In this document: piece after piece, positions 8,327 through 17,102 of the stretch
How the letters are laid out: the number at the start of each line of letters is the position of its first letter
How positions within the stretch are numbered: position 1 is the first letter of the stretch
From: Planctomycetota bacterium
GTDB lineage: Bacteria; Planctomycetota; Phycisphaerae; SM23-33
Length of the DNA: 64,000 bases
Reading direction: 5' to 3'
Assembly (NCBI GenBank): GCA_009908915.1
Contig: JAAAOJ010000029.1
Location: forward strand, 1-64,000
Position numbers and translations under genes: made by a program
Notes under the pieces: generated by a model
Seen by the model: the letters and a program-made list of their open reading frames with translations, nothing else
Databases searched by the model: none
Told to the model about the DNA's origin: nothing

Positions 8327-9406
8327 TCATACTTGTGCGGCGCGACGTTTGCGTCGCATGCGGTAGATCATGGCCAACACTTCGGCAACGGCCACGAAGA
8401 GGTCTTCCGGGACCGGCTGGCCGATTTCGACGCTGGCGTAGAGCGTCCGCGCCAGCGGCGGGCGTTCGATGATCGGCACGTCGTGAGCCTTGGCAATTTC
8501 GCGGATCTTCATTGCCAGTTCGTCCGGCCCCTTGGCCACCACGAGCGGCGCGTCCATCTCGCCGGGGTCGTATTTCAGCGCGACCGCAACGTGCGTGGGG
8601 TTGGTGATGACCACGTCGGCATCGGGCACGTCCTGGAACATGCGCCGCTGGACCATCTGCATCTGGGTCTGGCGAATGCGACTGCGCATCTCCGGTGAGC
8701 CCTCGTGCTGTTTGTGCTCTTCCTTGACCTCCTGCTTGCTCATCCGCAGCTTGCGCTTGTACTGCCACTTCTGGTAGATCAAGTCGATCGCCGCGATGAC
8801 CAGCAGCGCAATGACAATCCGAAGCAGCAGACCGAAGATCAGCCACGCCACGCGCTCGATGATTTCCGCCGGGCTGCCCCAGCGGAGTTCCAGCAACGCA
8901 TCGCGACGATTTCGGAGGTACAGGTAGCAGATCGTAATCATCATGATGAGCTTGAGAATCGCCATAAGCAGCTTCATCAGCGACTGCAGCGAGACCATCT
9001 GTTTGACGCCCTTGACGGGGCTGATGGCTCCCCAGTCGAATTTGACGGCCTTGGTGGTGAAGTTCAGTCCGCCAACCACCACAGACCCGGCTATGCCGGC
9101 AACCACAAAGGCGATCAGGAACGGCGCGACGACCTTGCCCATCGCCAGGCCGTGAACCCGAAAAGCATCCCTGACCGTTTCGCCGTCGCCGACGCCGTGG
9201 CCGACTGCGGCAATGGACAGAACCACCGTATTCTGAGCCCAGTGCAGAATCGTGCCGCCCAGGGTTGTCAGCATCAGCAGGAACATCGCCGTCATAATCG
9301 CCGAGGGCACTTCCTGGCTTTGAGCAACCTGCCCCTCTCGCCGTGCCTTTCGCAAGCGGTGCGGAGTTGGTTGTTCAGTTTTGTCCTGTGCGCCGCTATC
9401 GGCCAT
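8327..9406 (-). CDS. flhB: Flagellar export switch protein FlhB
   Basis: 359-residue inner-membrane protein that switches export from rod/hook to filament substrates. It begins with the usual polar KTEQPTPHRLRKARREGQVA segment, has four membrane helices, and carries the autocleavage motif NPTH (VVITNPTHVAVALKYDPGEM) at about residue 270. The conserved cleavage residues Asn, Pro, Thr and His are all present. FliK at 28,501 would be its length-control partner. It lies between fliR and flhA in the usual order. Confidence 0.97.
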   Translation of the reverse strand: MADSGAQDKTEQPTPHRLRKARREGQVAQSQEVPSAIMTAMFLLMLTTLGGTILHWAQNTVVLSIAAVGHGVGDGETVRDAFRVHGLAMGKVVAPFLIAFVVAGIAGSVVVGGLNFTTKAVKFDWGAISPVKGVKQMVSLQSLMKLLMAILKLIMMITICYLYLRNRRDALLELRWGSPAEIIERVAWLIFGLLLRIVIALLVIAAIDLIYQKWQYKRKLRMSKQEVKEEHKQHEGSPEMRSRIRQTQMQMVQRRMFQDVPDADVVITNPTHVAVALKYDPGEMDAPLVVAKGPDELAMKIREIAKAHDVPIIERPPLARTLYASVEIGQPVPEDLFVAVAEVLAMIYRMRRKRRAAQV

Positions 9407-9423
9407 TCGGTACTACTCCGCCG

Positions 9424-10182
9424 TCATGCGGCAAAAAGGTGAAGGTCGAACCACTCCGTCAGCTCGGCCACGAAGCTCTCCAGCGTGCTCAGCACCAGCA
9501 GGCTCAGGGTCACACCAGTGGCAACGCGCAGCGGCAGCGAGGCCATCAGAATGTTCATCTCGGGCATGATCCGGGCGATGACACCGAGTGCCACCGTGAG
9601 AATCAGGAATCCAGCCAGCAGTGGCGCCGCCAGCTTCATCGCAAACAGCAGCATGGCCGATCCGGCAACGATAACGCCTTCGGCCAGCGTGGCGATCGTC
9701 GCCGGTTGGCCGACAGGGAAGGCTTCGTAGCTGCGGTGAATCGCCAGCAACAGCAAGTGGTGTCCGCCGATGCTGAGGAACAACACGGTAAAGCACATCT
9801 GGAACAGCAGCGAGATCGGGCGCGAACTCGACCCGCTTGCCGGATCGAGGATGCCTGCGTCGCGGAGGCCCATTTGCTGCGTGCCCATCTGGGCGCCCTG
9901 CTGGGCGGCTGAGAAAATCAGCCGGGCAACCAGACCCAGGCCGACACCGCAGGTGATCTCGCGGACGAGCATGAGTGCCGCCTCCAGCCACGCCGTATCC
10001 GTCTCGCGAATGCGAGGGATCGGCAGGATCGAGGCGAAGAACACGGTAATCAGCAGGGCCATCATCATGCGAACGCGCACCGGCAGCATTGACCAGCCGA
10101 ACAGCGGCAGGACGAGGAAGTACGCCGACACCCGTGCAAGCACGAGCATGAACGGCATGAGGATGCTTAACCATTCGCCCAT
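9424..10182 (-). CDS. fliR: Flagellar export gate protein FliR
   Basis: 252 residues with six or so hydrophobic segments and the FliR pattern (RVSAYFLVLPLFGWSMLPVR near the N-terminus; GLGLVARLIFSAAQQGAQMG centrally). FliR joins FliP and FliQ in the helical core of the export gate. It is 10 bp after fliQ and 17 bp before flhB, in the standard P-Q-R-FlhB-FlhA order. Confidence 0.95.
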   Translation of the reverse strand: MGEWLSILMPFMLVLARVSAYFLVLPLFGWSMLPVRVRMMMALLITVFFASILPIPRIRETDTAWLEAALMLVREITCGVGLGLVARLIFSAAQQGAQMGTQQMGLRDAGILDPASGSSSRPISLLFQMCFTVLFLSIGGHHLLLLAIHRSYEAFPVGQPATIATLAEGVIVAGSAMLLFAMKLAAPLLAGFLILTVALGVIARIMPEMNILMASLPLRVATGVTLSLLVLSTLESFVAELTEWFDLHLFAA

Positions 10183-10192
10183 CTCTACGTCC

Positions 10193-10462
10193 CTATTGTG
10201 TCATCAGCATGATCGCGTCGAAGACTTCCTGCGTGAAACTGACGGCCTGCTGCAGCATCCACCCGCCGGCAATCATGATCGTAATGCCAATGCCCGCAAT
10301 CTTCGGGATGATCGTCAACGACATGTCTCGAATGGAGGTGATCGCCTGCAGGAGGCTCACCAGCAGGCCCAGGCCCATGGCCACGATCATCACCGGGGCG
10401 ACGACCAGCAAGGCCGTCTCCAGTGTCCGGCGTCCGAGGAATATCACCAGTTCTCCTGACAT
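10193..10462 (-). CDS. fliQ: Flagellar export gate protein FliQ
   Basis: 89 residues, the normal length for FliQ, with two membrane helices (about 15-38 and 52-74) joined by a loop containing SLLQAITSIRDMSLTIIPK, the family signature. It forms the outer ring of the FliPQR complex. Placed 17 bp after fliP and 10 bp before fliR. Confidence 0.96.
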   Translation of the reverse strand: MSGELVIFLGRRTLETALLVVAPVMIVAMGLGLLVSLLQAITSIRDMSLTIIPKIAGIGITIMIAGGWMLQQAVSFTQEVFDAIMLMTQ

Positions 10463-10479
10463 TGCCAGTGTCCTTTGCG

Positions 10480-11313
10480 TCAGTGGAAACTCAGTACCAA
10501 GGCCCTGGCCAGCAGTTGCCAGCCGTCTACCAGCACAAAGAGGATGAGCTTGAACGGCAGCGACACCATCACCGGCGGCAGCATCATCATGCCCGCCGAC
10601 AGCAGAACGGCACCGCAGACAAGGTCGACAAGAATAAACGGGATGAACAGCAGGACCCCGATTTCAAAGGCCGTGCGGAACTCACTGATAGCGAAGGCGG
10701 GCACGGCCACGCGCATGGGAATGTCGGCCTGCGTTTTCGGCGAGGGGACGGCAGCCATGTCCATGAACAGGGCCAGATCGTTCTGACGCGTCTGGCGAAG
10801 CATGAAGTCCTTCAGCAGGTCGCTGCTGACGTCTACGGCGTGCTCGCCACCGAGTTCGCCCGCCTGATACGGGATGATGGCCCGCCGGTTGATCTCCGCG
10901 AACACCGGGGCCATCGTGTAAAACGTCAGGAACAGCGCCAGGCCGATCAGGGCGATCGTCGGCGGAATAGACTGCGTGCTTAAGGCCCGTCGCAGGAAGC
11001 CCAGGACGATGATAATCCGCGTGAAGCTCGTCATCAGCACCAGCAGGCTCGGCAGCAGGGCCAGCATCGCGAAGACCACCGCCAGGCGCACCGGCGCGCT
11101 CCAACTGCTCGCGTTCTTCGGTGCGTTCTCGTCCTGGGTCGCCTTGTCGATGACATCGAGGACCTGGTTCAACTCCGGCACAGCGTTCGGGTCTCGCGGC
11201 TGGGCGACCACGGGATCGGCGCCCGTTTCATCGGCAACGTCTTGTCCGAACACAACCGTCGGCAGCACGGCGACCGCGGCGGCAAGCAGCCATGTTGCCG
11301 TGCGGACACTCAT
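10480..11313 (-). CDS. fliP: Flagellar export gate protein FliP
   Basis: 277 residues. An N-terminal signal peptide (WLLAAAVAVLPTVVFG) is followed by a variable periplasmic segment and the conserved core: LLVLMTSFTRIIIVLGFLRR, QSIPPTIALIGLALFLTFY and the C-terminal MMLPPVMVSLPFKLILFVLV. This is the standard layout of a cleaved FliP. The ATG overlaps the fliO stop as ATGA, indicating translational coupling. Confidence 0.97.
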   Translation of the reverse strand: MSVRTATWLLAAAVAVLPTVVFGQDVADETGADPVVAQPRDPNAVPELNQVLDVIDKATQDENAPKNASSWSAPVRLAVVFAMLALLPSLLVLMTSFTRIIIVLGFLRRALSTQSIPPTIALIGLALFLTFYTMAPVFAEINRRAIIPYQAGELGGEHAVDVSSDLLKDFMLRQTRQNDLALFMDMAAVPSPKTQADIPMRVAVPAFAISEFRTAFEIGVLLFIPFILVDLVCGAVLLSAGMMMLPPVMVSLPFKLILFVLVDGWQLLARALVLSFH

Positions 11314-11903
11314 CCGTCACCCCCGGCCTCGTCCGCATCCTCGGCCTCGGCGAGTTGGGCGGCAAAATCGCCGGACGTTTCGGTTCCGGCGTCACTGACG
11401 TCGGCCAGCATGCTCACGCGTTCGCGGGTCGACGCCAGAAGGAGTCGCCGCGTGCCGACTTCGACCAGGACGACCGCCTGCCGCGTGTTGAGATTCGTGG
11501 TCTCGACAACACGGATGTTGCGTGTCGGCGTCGTGCGGCGACATCGGGGTAGAAGGTACTTGAGGACGATCCACGTCACGATTCCCAGTAGCACGATGAC
11601 CACAGCCGTCGCCAGCAGTTCGCTCATCAGATTAGCCGGCCGCTTGCTATCGGACGTCTCGGGCAGCGGCAACGGCTTGCGCTGGAAGGCGGGTCGCTTA
11701 GTCGCCTCAGTCTGCCGGTCCGTCTCCGAATCCTGCGGCGATGGGCCTGCCTCGTGGGCCGTCGTCTGCGACTCAGGCTGTGGCGGCGTGGCGACCTCCA
11801 TGTCCGCCTCCACGGCAAACAGCGTACCGGCGGCGGCGAGGATAGCCAGGGACGCCAGAATCAGGCTTCGACGGACGTCCGTATATGCACACCGGTTGCT
11901 CAT
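11310..11903 (-). CDS. fliO: FliO-like export assembly protein
   Basis: Start set at the ATG at 11,901-11,903 (MSNRCAYTDVRRSLILASLA), giving 197 residues. It has a signal or first membrane segment at about 13-28, a long acidic Pro/Ser/Glu-rich periplasmic stretch, and a second membrane helix (LLATAVVIVLLGIVTWIVLK). A small cytoplasmic domain follows (NIRVVETTNLNTRQAVVLVE), the usual short beta-rich FliO domain. FliO helps assemble the FliP ring. Its position directly before fliP supports the call, since the sequence itself is poorly conserved in this family. Confidence 0.8.
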   Translation of the reverse strand: MSNRCAYTDVRRSLILASLAILAAAGTLFAVEADMEVATPPQPESQTTAHEAGPSPQDSETDRQTEATKRPAFQRKPLPLPETSDSKRPANLMSELLATAVVIVLLGIVTWIVLKYLLPRCRRTTPTRNIRVVETTNLNTRQAVVLVEVGTRRLLLASTRERVSMLADVSDAGTETSGDFAAQLAEAEDADEAGGDG

Positions 11904-12034
11904 GCAGGAGCATTTGCACATACTGTGCCAGAACGGGAAACACCGAAATGGGCTCCCGGCCGGGCTGTCCCGGCGCGCACGGTGAGCCTGCAAGCCCCCG
12001 GTGCATGGAATTTACGCTCCGGCGTTGAAAAACT

Positions 12035-12571
12035 TTACGCGGCGCCCTGTTCGGCGGCGGCAACGGCAGCGGCCGCCGGCGCACCGTCAACACAGTCCGA
12101 CTTGCGGCGTGGCAGAATCTCGATGATGCGTACGCCAAGCATATCGTTGGCGACGACCAACTGGCCCGTCGCAAAACGAATGCCCTTCAGATACAGATCC
12201 AGCGGCTCGCCGACGAATTTCTCGACTGTCACGATGGACCCGGGCCCGACTTTCAGCAGGTCGCGGACCTCCAGGTCGACCTCGCCGAGACGGATCTCGA
12301 CCGGCATGGTCGTGTCCAGCAGGATATCCACCTGGCCGCCACGAACGTCCGCCCCCGGGCGTACACCGTGCGGCAGATCGGCCTCGGCGACTTCTGTCGC
12401 ATTGTCCGTCGTCGCCGCGTTGCCGTCCGGCGCATCGGCTGCCTCGGCCGCTTCAGCGCCGGCGTGAGCCTCGGGGGCTTCCTCGCCTTGCGTTTCGGCG
12501 GCGGCTTCGTCGCCGGTGTCGGCAGTTTCGCTGGGTTCTTCTTCGGGGGTCTTTGCTTCCTCTTCAGCCAT
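12035..12571 (-). CDS. fliN: Flagellar motor switch protein FliN
   Basis: 178 residues. The first ~75 are acidic and Ala/Glu-rich (probably disordered). The C-terminal SpoA domain (about 78-155) is clear, with DILLDTTMPVEIRLGEVDLE and LLKVGPGSIVTVEKFVGEPL, the core fold of FliN in the C-ring. It follows fliM by 10 bp. The C-terminal Ala-rich tail after the SpoA domain is a lineage extension. A long gap to fliO (131 bp) is the largest in this part of the operon. Confidence 0.94.
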   Translation of the reverse strand: MAEEEAKTPEEEPSETADTGDEAAAETQGEEAPEAHAGAEAAEAADAPDGNAATTDNATEVAEADLPHGVRPGADVRGGQVDILLDTTMPVEIRLGEVDLEVRDLLKVGPGSIVTVEKFVGEPLDLYLKGIRFATGQLVVANDMLGVRIIEILPRRKSDCVDGAPAAAAVAAAEQGAA

Positions 12572-12581
12572 GATTCATACC

Positions 12582-13592
12582 TTATTTTCGCGTGTCATTC
12601 AGGGTTACAGGTTCGTCGGCCTGCTGGGCAACAGCCTCCAACGGAGGCGGCATCTCATCACGGAATTCCTGCACGGTCACCGCGTAGCGCCCGTCAAACT
12701 GCACGGGCATGCCGCGAAAGAGAACCTTCTTGCAGAGCATCACGTCAACCGAATCATAAATGCGCTTGCCGAGCATGAGAATGTCGCCGGCGCCCAGCGT
12801 CGCGATGTCTCGCACGGCGACCTCGGCCCGGTCGACCCGGACCTCGATGGGAATGTCGACCTCGTTGATGCTCTGCAGGAGTCGCTCGCGTGCCTCGCCA
12901 GGCGTCAGCGAAGCCGGTGGAATCAGCCCGGCCATCGGCTCGACGATGTGCGAAAGGATGATCATCGAAAACGGCAGGTCATACTCGGCATCCAATCGTT
13001 CGAAGACGAAGCGGCTGTACTGCAGTATCGGCTCTTCGGAATCGTCGAACTCCGGCCGTACCGGCGTCACCTCACGCAGCAGCAGGAACTCCGGCCCGCC
13101 AAACTCGATGCTCGCGGCTGCAAACGGCTCGACGAGGTGCTGCCCCAGGTCCAGCAGCAGGTCGTTTTCCAGGGCCGACATCTCACGCGTATCGTCCACA
13201 TCGCCCTTGCAGATGCCCCCCAGCATGCTCGTGATCCAGACGATCGCCGTCTTGGCCGGTATGCTGATATAGCCCACCATCCCGTCCTTGACGCGGAGGG
13301 GAATGTAGTACCGGTTCTCCGACTCGTCGTGCCGCACGGCATATTCTTCATTCACACGCGAACAGGTCATCTTGTAGTGTGAACGCAACGCGCTGGTCAT
13401 AACCTCCGACATGTTCCGGGCAACCTGATCAGCGAAATCGCTCAGTCGCTGGTAGTGACTGGGCATGAAGCGATGCGGACAACGGAAGTCGTAGTCGCGC
13501 ACGTCGGCCTGGTCGGCCCAGACGCTGGGCTCGTCCTTGCAGGACGTCAACAAGGCGTTGAATGCTTCCTGATTGATATCAACGGCAGTCAT
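12582..13592 (-). CDS. fliM: Flagellar motor switch protein FliM
   Basis: 336 residues from ATG 13,592; a GTG three codons earlier is possible. The middle CheC-like domain begins YDFRCPHRFMPSHYQRLSDF and the C-terminal SpoA domain includes PIEVRVDRAEVAVRDIATLG. FliM forms most of the C-ring wall. The N-terminal segment (VDINQEAFNALL) departs from the canonical CheY-P-binding motif LSQxEIDALL but keeps its spacing, so binding of a CheY-like protein is uncertain. It is separated from fliL by a strong hairpin (13,608-13,625). Confidence 0.93.
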   Translation of the reverse strand: MTAVDINQEAFNALLTSCKDEPSVWADQADVRDYDFRCPHRFMPSHYQRLSDFADQVARNMSEVMTSALRSHYKMTCSRVNEEYAVRHDESENRYYIPLRVKDGMVGYISIPAKTAIVWITSMLGGICKGDVDDTREMSALENDLLLDLGQHLVEPFAAASIEFGGPEFLLLREVTPVRPEFDDSEEPILQYSRFVFERLDAEYDLPFSMIILSHIVEPMAGLIPPASLTPGEARERLLQSINEVDIPIEVRVDRAEVAVRDIATLGAGDILMLGKRIYDSVDVMLCKKVLFRGMPVQFDGRYAVTVQEFRDEMPPPLEAVAQQADEPVTLNDTRK

Positions 13593-13607
13593 AGGACACA
13601 CAAGGAT

Positions 13608-13625
13608 GGCCGGCGCACGCCGGCC
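13608..13625. other. Perfect GC hairpin between fliL and fliM
   Basis: GGCCGGCGCACGCCGGCC, an 18-bp perfect inverted repeat, abuts the fliL stop codon and lies 15 bp upstream of the fliM ATG on the transcribed (minus) strand. No T-tract follows, so it is not a classical terminator. It may pause transcription, protect an mRNA end after processing, or limit fliM translation. Confidence 0.6.
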
Positions 13626-14194
13626 TACTGAATGGCGAAGTCTTTAAACAGCACCTGCTCAACGCGGGGACGCCGGTCCGGCCAGAGCTGCTGGTTGACG
13701 GCGTCGCGTATCTCGCGCTGAATCCGGACGATGTTCTTCCGCCCCGTGACCTCATCCAGCGTCAGCCCGGCCAGGTGGGTCATCAGCCAGTTCGTCAGCT
13801 CCACACGTCGCTTTTCGAACAGCGGCATGGCGTCCCCGCGGTCTTTCTCGCGAACGGCCAGCACCACCGTCGCCCGAATATAGCGATTCTGACGCGGCAC
13901 GTTCAGGTTCACTGTCAGCGGGTCGAATTCGTAATACGCATAGTCGTGCAGGGCCGAGGTCGTATCCGCCGGCGGCAGTTCAGCCTCCTCTTCGGTCAGC
14001 GTTTCCTCGACCTCCGGGGCCATGAGGATCGCCGTTCCCGCGCCACCGGCGCCGCCGGCACCGACGGCCACGACGACCAGTATCAGCGGCATGAGCTTCG
14101 ACTTCTTCTTGTCCGGCGCCTTCTTGTCCGAATCGTCGCCGCCTTTTTCGCCGCCGGTGCCTTCGGTCTGTTCATTGAGTTCTTCTTCTGCCAT
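13625..14194 (-). CDS. fliL: Flagellar basal body-associated protein FliL
   Basis: 189 residues from ATG 14,194, chosen because GGAGCC precedes it and the longer frame would run deep into motB. An acidic cytoplasmic N-terminus is followed by one membrane helix (LMPLILVVVAVGAGGAGGAG) and a periplasmic FliL domain with YYEFDPLTVNLNVPRQNRYI and LTNWLMTHLAGLTLDEVTGR. FliL surrounds the stator and affects torque. Its position after the two motB genes and before fliM fits. Confidence 0.92.
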   Translation of the reverse strand: MAEEELNEQTEGTGGEKGGDDSDKKAPDKKKSKLMPLILVVVAVGAGGAGGAGTAILMAPEVEETLTEEEAELPPADTTSALHDYAYYEFDPLTVNLNVPRQNRYIRATVVLAVREKDRGDAMPLFEKRRVELTNWLMTHLAGLTLDEVTGRKNIVRIQREIRDAVNQQLWPDRRPRVEQVLFKDFAIQ

Positions 14195-14196
14195 CG

Positions 14197-14904
14197 TCAG
14201 GCTCCCATCACGACAATACCGATCTGTGTTCCTTCCGGCAAACGGCCGAATCGCCGCCCACCACCCCAGCAGACGACCGTCCATCGGCCTGCATGTTGCC
14301 TCAGCTGCGCCTGCAGGTATCGCCGCACGGCTTCCGCCCGCTGGGCGCCGAGAACGTACTGCTGACGTTTGCCGGCGACGTCGGGTGCCAGGCCAATGAC
14401 GTAAATCGTGCTGTTGGCCGCCCGGCGGGCCTGCAGTACGTTCACCGCGAATTCGTCCAGATAGTCCGTCGCTCGACGGTTCAAGCGCGTCGACGTCCCG
14501 TCAAATCGGATTGGGGTGGCCGCAACGTCAAAGGTTTCTTCGGTAATGTCGTTCGAGGACGAGTCGAACTTCTCTCGCAGCTCCTGGAGCACCTGCTTGA
14601 TACGGTCTTCCTCGGCGTCGATGATCGGCTCGGGCGGGCTTGGGTGTTTCGACGGCTCGACGGCATGGCGTTTGATATAGAAATCTCGCCTCAGGCGTTC
14701 TTCCTTGCCCAGCAACCACTGTGGGATACCCATGCCGCGTATCGCACGACGGAACGAGCCCTGCCCTGCATAGAACAGGTCCGGATCCTGAATGTGTGCA
14801 AACGCCTGGAGCATCACGAAGAAGCTCAGCAGCAGCGTCACCATGTCGGTGAAGCTCACGACCCAAAGGGGTATCTCGTTGTTCTTCTCTTCGTCTGCGC
14901 TCAT
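14197..14904 (-). CDS. motB: Second MotB-like stator protein
   Basis: 235 residues with a single N-terminal membrane helix (VVSFTDMVTLLLSFFVMLQA) that keeps the ion-binding Asp of MotB, and a C-terminal OmpA/MotB-like region (NSTIYVIGLAPDVAGKRQQY, then LGAQRAEAVRRYLQA). The OmpA domain is somewhat divergent: the helix carrying RAEAVRRYL is present but the peptidoglycan-binding loop is not obvious. It overlaps the upstream MotB gene by 4 bp (ATGA). Tandem MotB paralogues with one MotA suggest a heteromeric or alternative stator. Confidence 0.85.
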   Translation of the reverse strand: MSADEEKNNEIPLWVVSFTDMVTLLLSFFVMLQAFAHIQDPDLFYAGQGSFRRAIRGMGIPQWLLGKEERLRRDFYIKRHAVEPSKHPSPPEPIIDAEEDRIKQVLQELREKFDSSSNDITEETFDVAATPIRFDGTSTRLNRRATDYLDEFAVNVLQARRAANSTIYVIGLAPDVAGKRQQYVLGAQRAEAVRRYLQAQLRQHAGRWTVVCWGGGRRFGRLPEGTQIGIVVMGA

Positions 14905-15566
14905 TGCTCCACCTTCACATTCAGAAGCGCAATTTCGATGAAGGCCCGGCCGCCGAAACGGTCGCGGGAGGCGGTGACGTCCGCGGCTACACTGAAACGC
15001 GACCTCGCGACATGCTGAGCCGTAACCAGTTCGTCCATGACCGCCCCGGCCCGTCGCAGGCCGAGTGCGCCGTCGTTGTCACCGTGACTCTCGGCAATGA
15101 TGATCCGCGAGCCGACCATCGTCATGAAACCGCTCAGCTGCTTCAGGTAATCGCGCCCCGTGCGGGTCACCGCCACGCCACGGCCCCAGAACAGACGATC
15201 GCTCGGCAGGTAGAAAACCGTCCGGTCGCGGTAGACGTCGATATCGAGCAACTGAACCGGAGGGCGCGGTTCGAAGTTGTTCGGGTCGCGCGGCGTCGGC
15301 ATGTCGCTTCCGTACGGCGTGTTGTTCGGCCGATCGGGCAGTTCAAGCAGCGATTCCTTGTCCAGTTTTGTATTCTCCATGATCGAATCGTTCGGCGTTG
15401 TGCGGAAGGCGCCGGCCAGCTGCTCGAACTTGACTTCTTCAAAGCTTGAAAACGTCAGCAGCAGCACAAAGAAGCACAGCAGCAGCGTCATGCAGTCGCT
15501 GAACGTAACCATCCATCCCAGGCCTGCACCGCCTTCTTCCTGCTGTCGTTTTTTCTTCTCTGCCAT
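14901..15566 (-). CDS. motB: MotB-like stator protein (first copy)
   Basis: 221 residues. The N-terminus is GWMVTFSDCMTLLLCFFVLL, a MotB plug-and-helix region with the conserved Asp. The C-terminal part has OmpA-type strands (SRIIIAESHGDNDGALGLRR, then AGAVMDELV). The protein is shorter than most MotB and its OmpA domain is compact. It is 12 bp after motA and overlaps the second motB. Together they would anchor the MotA pore to the cell wall. Confidence 0.87.
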   Translation of the reverse strand: MAEKKKRQQEEGGAGLGWMVTFSDCMTLLLCFFVLLLTFSSFEEVKFEQLAGAFRTTPNDSIMENTKLDKESLLELPDRPNNTPYGSDMPTPRDPNNFEPRPPVQLLDIDVYRDRTVFYLPSDRLFWGRGVAVTRTGRDYLKQLSGFMTMVGSRIIIAESHGDNDGALGLRRAGAVMDELVTAQHVARSRFSVAADVTASRDRFGGRAFIEIALLNVKVEQ

Positions 15567-15578
15567 CGTGTGTCTTGC

Positions 15579-16349
15579 CTAAATCTTCGGCCTGACGTTG
15601 AATCGCTGCCCGCCGGCAACGAACGTCTGCATGCGTTCCTTGACCGTGGTGGGCGCCTCGCCGGCGGCGATGGCCACGATGCCCTCGATGACCATCGCCC
15701 GCATAAGCGATTCGTCGCGTGAACGGATGCCCAGCTTGCCCGCCATGGGGATGCAGACCAGGTTCGCAAGCACCGCGCCATAGAAGGTCGTAATCAGGGC
15801 CGTCGCCATACCAACGCCAATGCTGGACGGGTCCTCAAGCGAGCCGAGCATCTGTACCAGGCCGATCAGCGTGCCGATCATGCCGAACGCCGGGGCCGCT
15901 GAGCCCATGAATTCCAGCACCTTTCGGCCGACGGAGTGACGCTCCATCAGGTTGTCTATTTCCAGATTCAGCGTCTTCTCGATCTGTTCCTGGTCCACGC
16001 CGTCTACGATCATCTTGATGCCTTTGACCAGGAAGGCGTCGCCGGCCTGGGGGATCTGCTTTTCCAGTGCAAGCGACCCGTCGCGACGGTTGATGGCGGC
16101 GTAGTTCACCAGCTTCTGGATGACTTCCTTCTGGGTTGGCAAGCTGAACAGGAAGGTCTTTCGGACGACCGGCATGAGCTTGAGTACCTGCGGGATCGAG
16201 AAATGGATGAACGTCGTCGCCATCATACCGCCTATAACGATCAGCATGGCCGGGATATTCAGAAAGACCATCGCATCGCCACCGGCAATAAGCGACAGAC
16301 CGATGCAGACGGCCCCTGCTATCAGTCCTATCAGTGTCCCAAGGTCCAT
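15579..16349 (-). CDS. motA: Flagellar stator protein MotA
   Basis: 256 residues with four membrane helices in the MotA arrangement: two near the N-terminus (about 3-25, 32-52) and two around 150-200. The conserved segment APAFGMIGTLIGLVQML, with the functionally important Pro residues, is intact. The cytoplasmic loop between helices 2 and 3 carries charged residues for FliG contact. It lies downstream of the MotE-like gene and upstream of two motB genes. Confidence 0.96.
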   Translation of the reverse strand: MDLGTLIGLIAGAVCIGLSLIAGGDAMVFLNIPAMLIVIGGMMATTFIHFSIPQVLKLMPVVRKTFLFSLPTQKEVIQKLVNYAAINRRDGSLALEKQIPQAGDAFLVKGIKMIVDGVDQEQIEKTLNLEIDNLMERHSVGRKVLEFMGSAAPAFGMIGTLIGLVQMLGSLEDPSSIGVGMATALITTFYGAVLANLVCIPMAGKLGIRSRDESLMRAMVIEGIVAIAAGEAPTTVKERMQTFVAGGQRFNVRPKI

Positions 16350-16406
16350 CGTCTCTGTCTCCCGATCTCTATCGCTACACCAGGCCTCATTCGCCTTCGA
16401 CGGTGC

Positions 16407-17096
16407 CTATGACGTCGCGCTCTCTCGCACGACGCCCAGCTGCCGCAGTATCACCTCGACTGCAGGGCCGAGTTCCTGAATTTCATCCATAATCGCCGCC
16501 CACTTCTTGTCCGGCAGGAAGTGGATGATCTTTGTGGCCGCGTCGGCCTGGTCGTTCTTGAACATCTCGACAATCAGCCGCGCGCAGTTTGCGGGCTCCA
16601 TCCTGGCCCACATCTTCGCGGTGTTCTGCACGTTGAGCGTTTCCTGGCTTCTGATGAGTGTGCGTGTCTTCATCATCTCCGCGCGGCGCTCTTTCAGCGG
16701 AGTGTAGGCCGCGGCCAGTTCCACGCGCAGCTTCTCCAGGTCATCCGCCTGTCGTTGGAGCTGTTCGCCGGCCAGCGTCAGCCGGCGCTCGCGCTCGTCC
16801 AATTCGCGCTGCCGGCGTTCGAGCTGCTGAAGCCGGATGCGCACGTCCTTAATGAGCTGGCTGAGTTCCTGCTCGCTCGGCTGGAGCCGTCGGCCCTCGG
16901 CGGCGGCCAGGCTGTTGAGCAACGTCTGGTCGGCGCTCGGTTCCTCAGCAGCTGTCTGCTCCTCGTCAGCCTTCTCTACGACCATGCGCTGCGTCAGGAC
17001 AAACGACACGCCGAAGCTGACCAGACCACACACGGCCACGATCAGGATCATCAGCACCTTGCCACTCAACAGCGTCTTCAGACATTGGGGCATCAT
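16407..17096 (-). CDS. MotE-like flagellar protein with coiled coil
   Basis: 229 residues: one N-terminal membrane helix (VLMILIVAVCGLVSFGVSFV), a long coiled coil (about 75-150, ELDERERRLTLAGEQLQRQA), and a C-terminal MgtE-N/FliG-like helical domain (MWARMEPANCARLIVEMFKN, then ATKIIHFLPDKKWAAIMDE). This architecture matches the MotE family of periplasmic flagellar proteins that support stator or MotC folding and sit next to fliJ. The gene lies between fliJ and motA, as expected. Confidence 0.78.
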   Translation of the reverse strand: MMPQCLKTLLSGKVLMILIVAVCGLVSFGVSFVLTQRMVVEKADEEQTAAEEPSADQTLLNSLAAAEGRRLQPSEQELSQLIKDVRIRLQQLERRQRELDERERRLTLAGEQLQRQADDLEKLRVELAAAYTPLKERRAEMMKTRTLIRSQETLNVQNTAKMWARMEPANCARLIVEMFKNDQADAATKIIHFLPDKKWAAIMDEIQELGPAVEVILRQLGVVRESATS

Positions 17097-17102
17097 CGAC
17101 TC

